Assembly: GCA_023700785.1 (NCBI GenBank)
Contig: JAMPYH010000003.1
Span: forward strand, 1-22,892
Length of the DNA: 22,892 nucleotides
Direction of reading: 5' to 3'
From: Candidatus Zixiibacteriota bacterium
Lineage (GTDB): Bacteria > Zixibacteria > MSB-5A5 > GN15 > FEB-12
In this document: positions 22,093 through 22,892 of the stretch, piece by piece
Layout: every line of letters starts with the position of its first letter
How positions within the stretch are numbered: the stretch's first letter is position 1
Made by a program: the position numbers and the translations under genes
Notes under the pieces: generated by a model
What the model was told of the DNA's origin: nothing
Database searches by the model: none
What the model saw: the letters and a program-made list of their open reading frames with translations, nothing else

Positions 22093-22892
22093 TTACGGCT
22101 TGTCAAAACTCCCGGGTGGAACCACGCCGTTGATAGTCACTTCAGTTAACCCGATCACCATCATTTTTTGGCCATCCATACTCTGAGTGGTGGTCATCGG
22201 CATCATGACAGCACCGGATTTTTTGTAGTCTGAATAGACCTCCATCAGATTCCCCTCGCCCATCATCCCCTTGCCCCAATACTCTTTTGACCGAACCTGT
22301 CCCGACAAGGCGTCAATACCGACCGTGACAAAGGCCTCGCCGTTTTCGCCGAGTATGGCGACTTTGCTGACCTTGATTCCGTCGATCTCGCCCTCGCCGG
22401 CATAGACTGCCTTTAGCGTCGAGTCCTCAACGCGGGAAAGCAGAATAAGCGTATTGCGCGCGGTTTCGGTCGCGTCCTCTTTGATCTCATCGGCAGACTT
22501 TTCAGCAAAGCCACCGGTGCGGTCGGTCTTCCAGCCGACATCCCCGTTGCGAATATCGATCACCTTCTGTCCCATGACATCCGCCTGGGTGCGGATCTTG
22601 TCCGGGAATTGATAGACCATCTCAACCGGAATAGGGAAGTCTCCTCCCGGTGTCGAGATACTGCTCACTCCCTTGGCGGAGACTGTTTTCACCGCCTTGA
22701 TCGCCTTCAATCCGCCGTGTGTCGTCGCGGCTTTCGCCAGCAATTCTTTCCCTTTGGCCAGGTTCTCCGGCGTGATCGCCAGTTCCTGCTTGGGTGCGCC
22801 GGCAGGGATGGTGATATCAAGCGTATCCACCGGGCCAAGCCCAAGCTGGTCCAGTGGCGTCTCGAAGTCAGAACCCTTGCCGATCACCACGA
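22093..22892 (-). CDS. C-terminal part of an M16-peptidase-like protein fused to a LolA-like domain (partial)
   Basis: The frame runs off the right edge, so the N terminus is missing; the apparent start near 22890 is an internal Val codon. The first 40 residues (VVIGKGSDFETPLDQLGLGP then VDTLDI) match how the last lobe of M16 (insulinase/pitrilysin-like) peptidases ends. After a linker, about 210 residues form a separate domain (KGKELLAKAATTHGGLKAIK..., VEMVYQFPDKIRTQADVMGQ, NGDVGWKTDRTGGFAE, VDALSGQVRSKEYW-like strands) resembling LolA/outer-membrane-lipoprotein-sorting proteins: a half-barrel that binds acyl chains. Such fusions are seen in FCB-group bacteria; the role is unknown. The protein is probably periplasmic or membrane-attached. 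The HxxEH zinc site would lie outside this window and cannot be checked. Confidence 0.7.
   Translation of the reverse strand, partial: VVIGKGSDFETPLDQLGLGPVDTLDITIPAGAPKQELAITPENLAKGKELLAKAATTHGGLKAIKAVKTVSAKGVSSISTPGGDFPIPVEMVYQFPDKIRTQADVMGQKVIDIRNGDVGWKTDRTGGFAEKSADEIKEDATETARNTLILLSRVEDSTLKAVYAGEGEIDGIKVSKVAILGENGEAFVTVGIDALSGQVRSKEYWGKGMMGEGNLMEVYSDYKKSGAVMMPMTTTQSMDGQKMMVIGLTEVTINGVVPPGSFDKP

Noticed and set aside
1..22892. tRNA, rRNA, CRISPR array, insertion sequence or phage genes
   Set aside because: I looked for clover-leaf sequences, evenly spaced direct repeats, transposase-like proteins and terminal inverted repeats by eye and found none.

Overview
The window is about 56% GC by eye and gene dense. 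It reads like a chromosomal segment of an uncultivated, respiring, two-membrane bacterium. The mix is a System I cytochrome c maturation operon, an 11-haem membrane cytochrome, Pit/PhoU phosphate genes, an orphan CheW, an M16-LolA-like fusion and several very large exported proteins ending in a FlgD / type IX-secretion-like domain. That mix suggests the FCB/Zixibacteria-KSB1 neighbourhood. The taxonomic guess is inference from gene content and protein style; no rRNA or other marker gene is present.

Layout. Positions 1-3012 (+) hold the end of a cytochrome c maturation operon: the probable ccmC tail, a 35-codon ccmD, ccmE with a CxxxY instead of HxxxY haem-binding motif, and a long ccmF. A clear intrinsic terminator follows. 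A gene-free stretch of about 430 bp carries two candidate promoters and leads into a 649-residue cytochrome (3507-5456, +) with 11 CxxCH motifs fused to a five-helix b-type module. Positions 5734-7406 (+) encode a DUF47/PhoU-like protein and a PiT phosphate transporter, facing a convergent phoU (7422-8093, -). A small hypothetical ORF (8332-8574, +) follows. An M29 aminopeptidase (8615-9754, -) and an orphan cheW (9982-10470, +) diverge from a shared spacer that contains a perfect 14-bp palindrome. A lipoprotein gene (10528-11094, -) diverges from a probable GT-B glycosyltransferase plus MFS transporter pair (11203-13681, +).

The right third (13738-21837, -) is three consecutive paralogous genes of 878-883 codons. 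Each encodes an exported protein with a conserved Tyr/Trp/Asp-rich body, a DTDGDG acidic loop, an FN3-like section and a C-terminal YPNPYR...SGIYYW domain. The two outer copies are much closer to each other than either is to the middle copy. The right edge holds the C-terminal part of an M16-peptidase-like protein fused to a LolA-like domain.

How it fits together. The Ccm genes supply covalent haem attachment for proteins such as the adjacent 11-haem cytochrome. The Pit/DUF47/PhoU group handles phosphate uptake and its control. The three large paralogs, the lipoprotein and the M16-LolA protein all point to investment in the cell envelope and surface. The least explained part, and the best candidate for an undescribed system, is the three-paralog cluster. 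A second interesting signal is one 10-bp palindrome, TTTGGCCAAA, placed between the -35 and -10 elements of two candidate promoters, one upstream of phoU and one in the spacer before the cytochrome.
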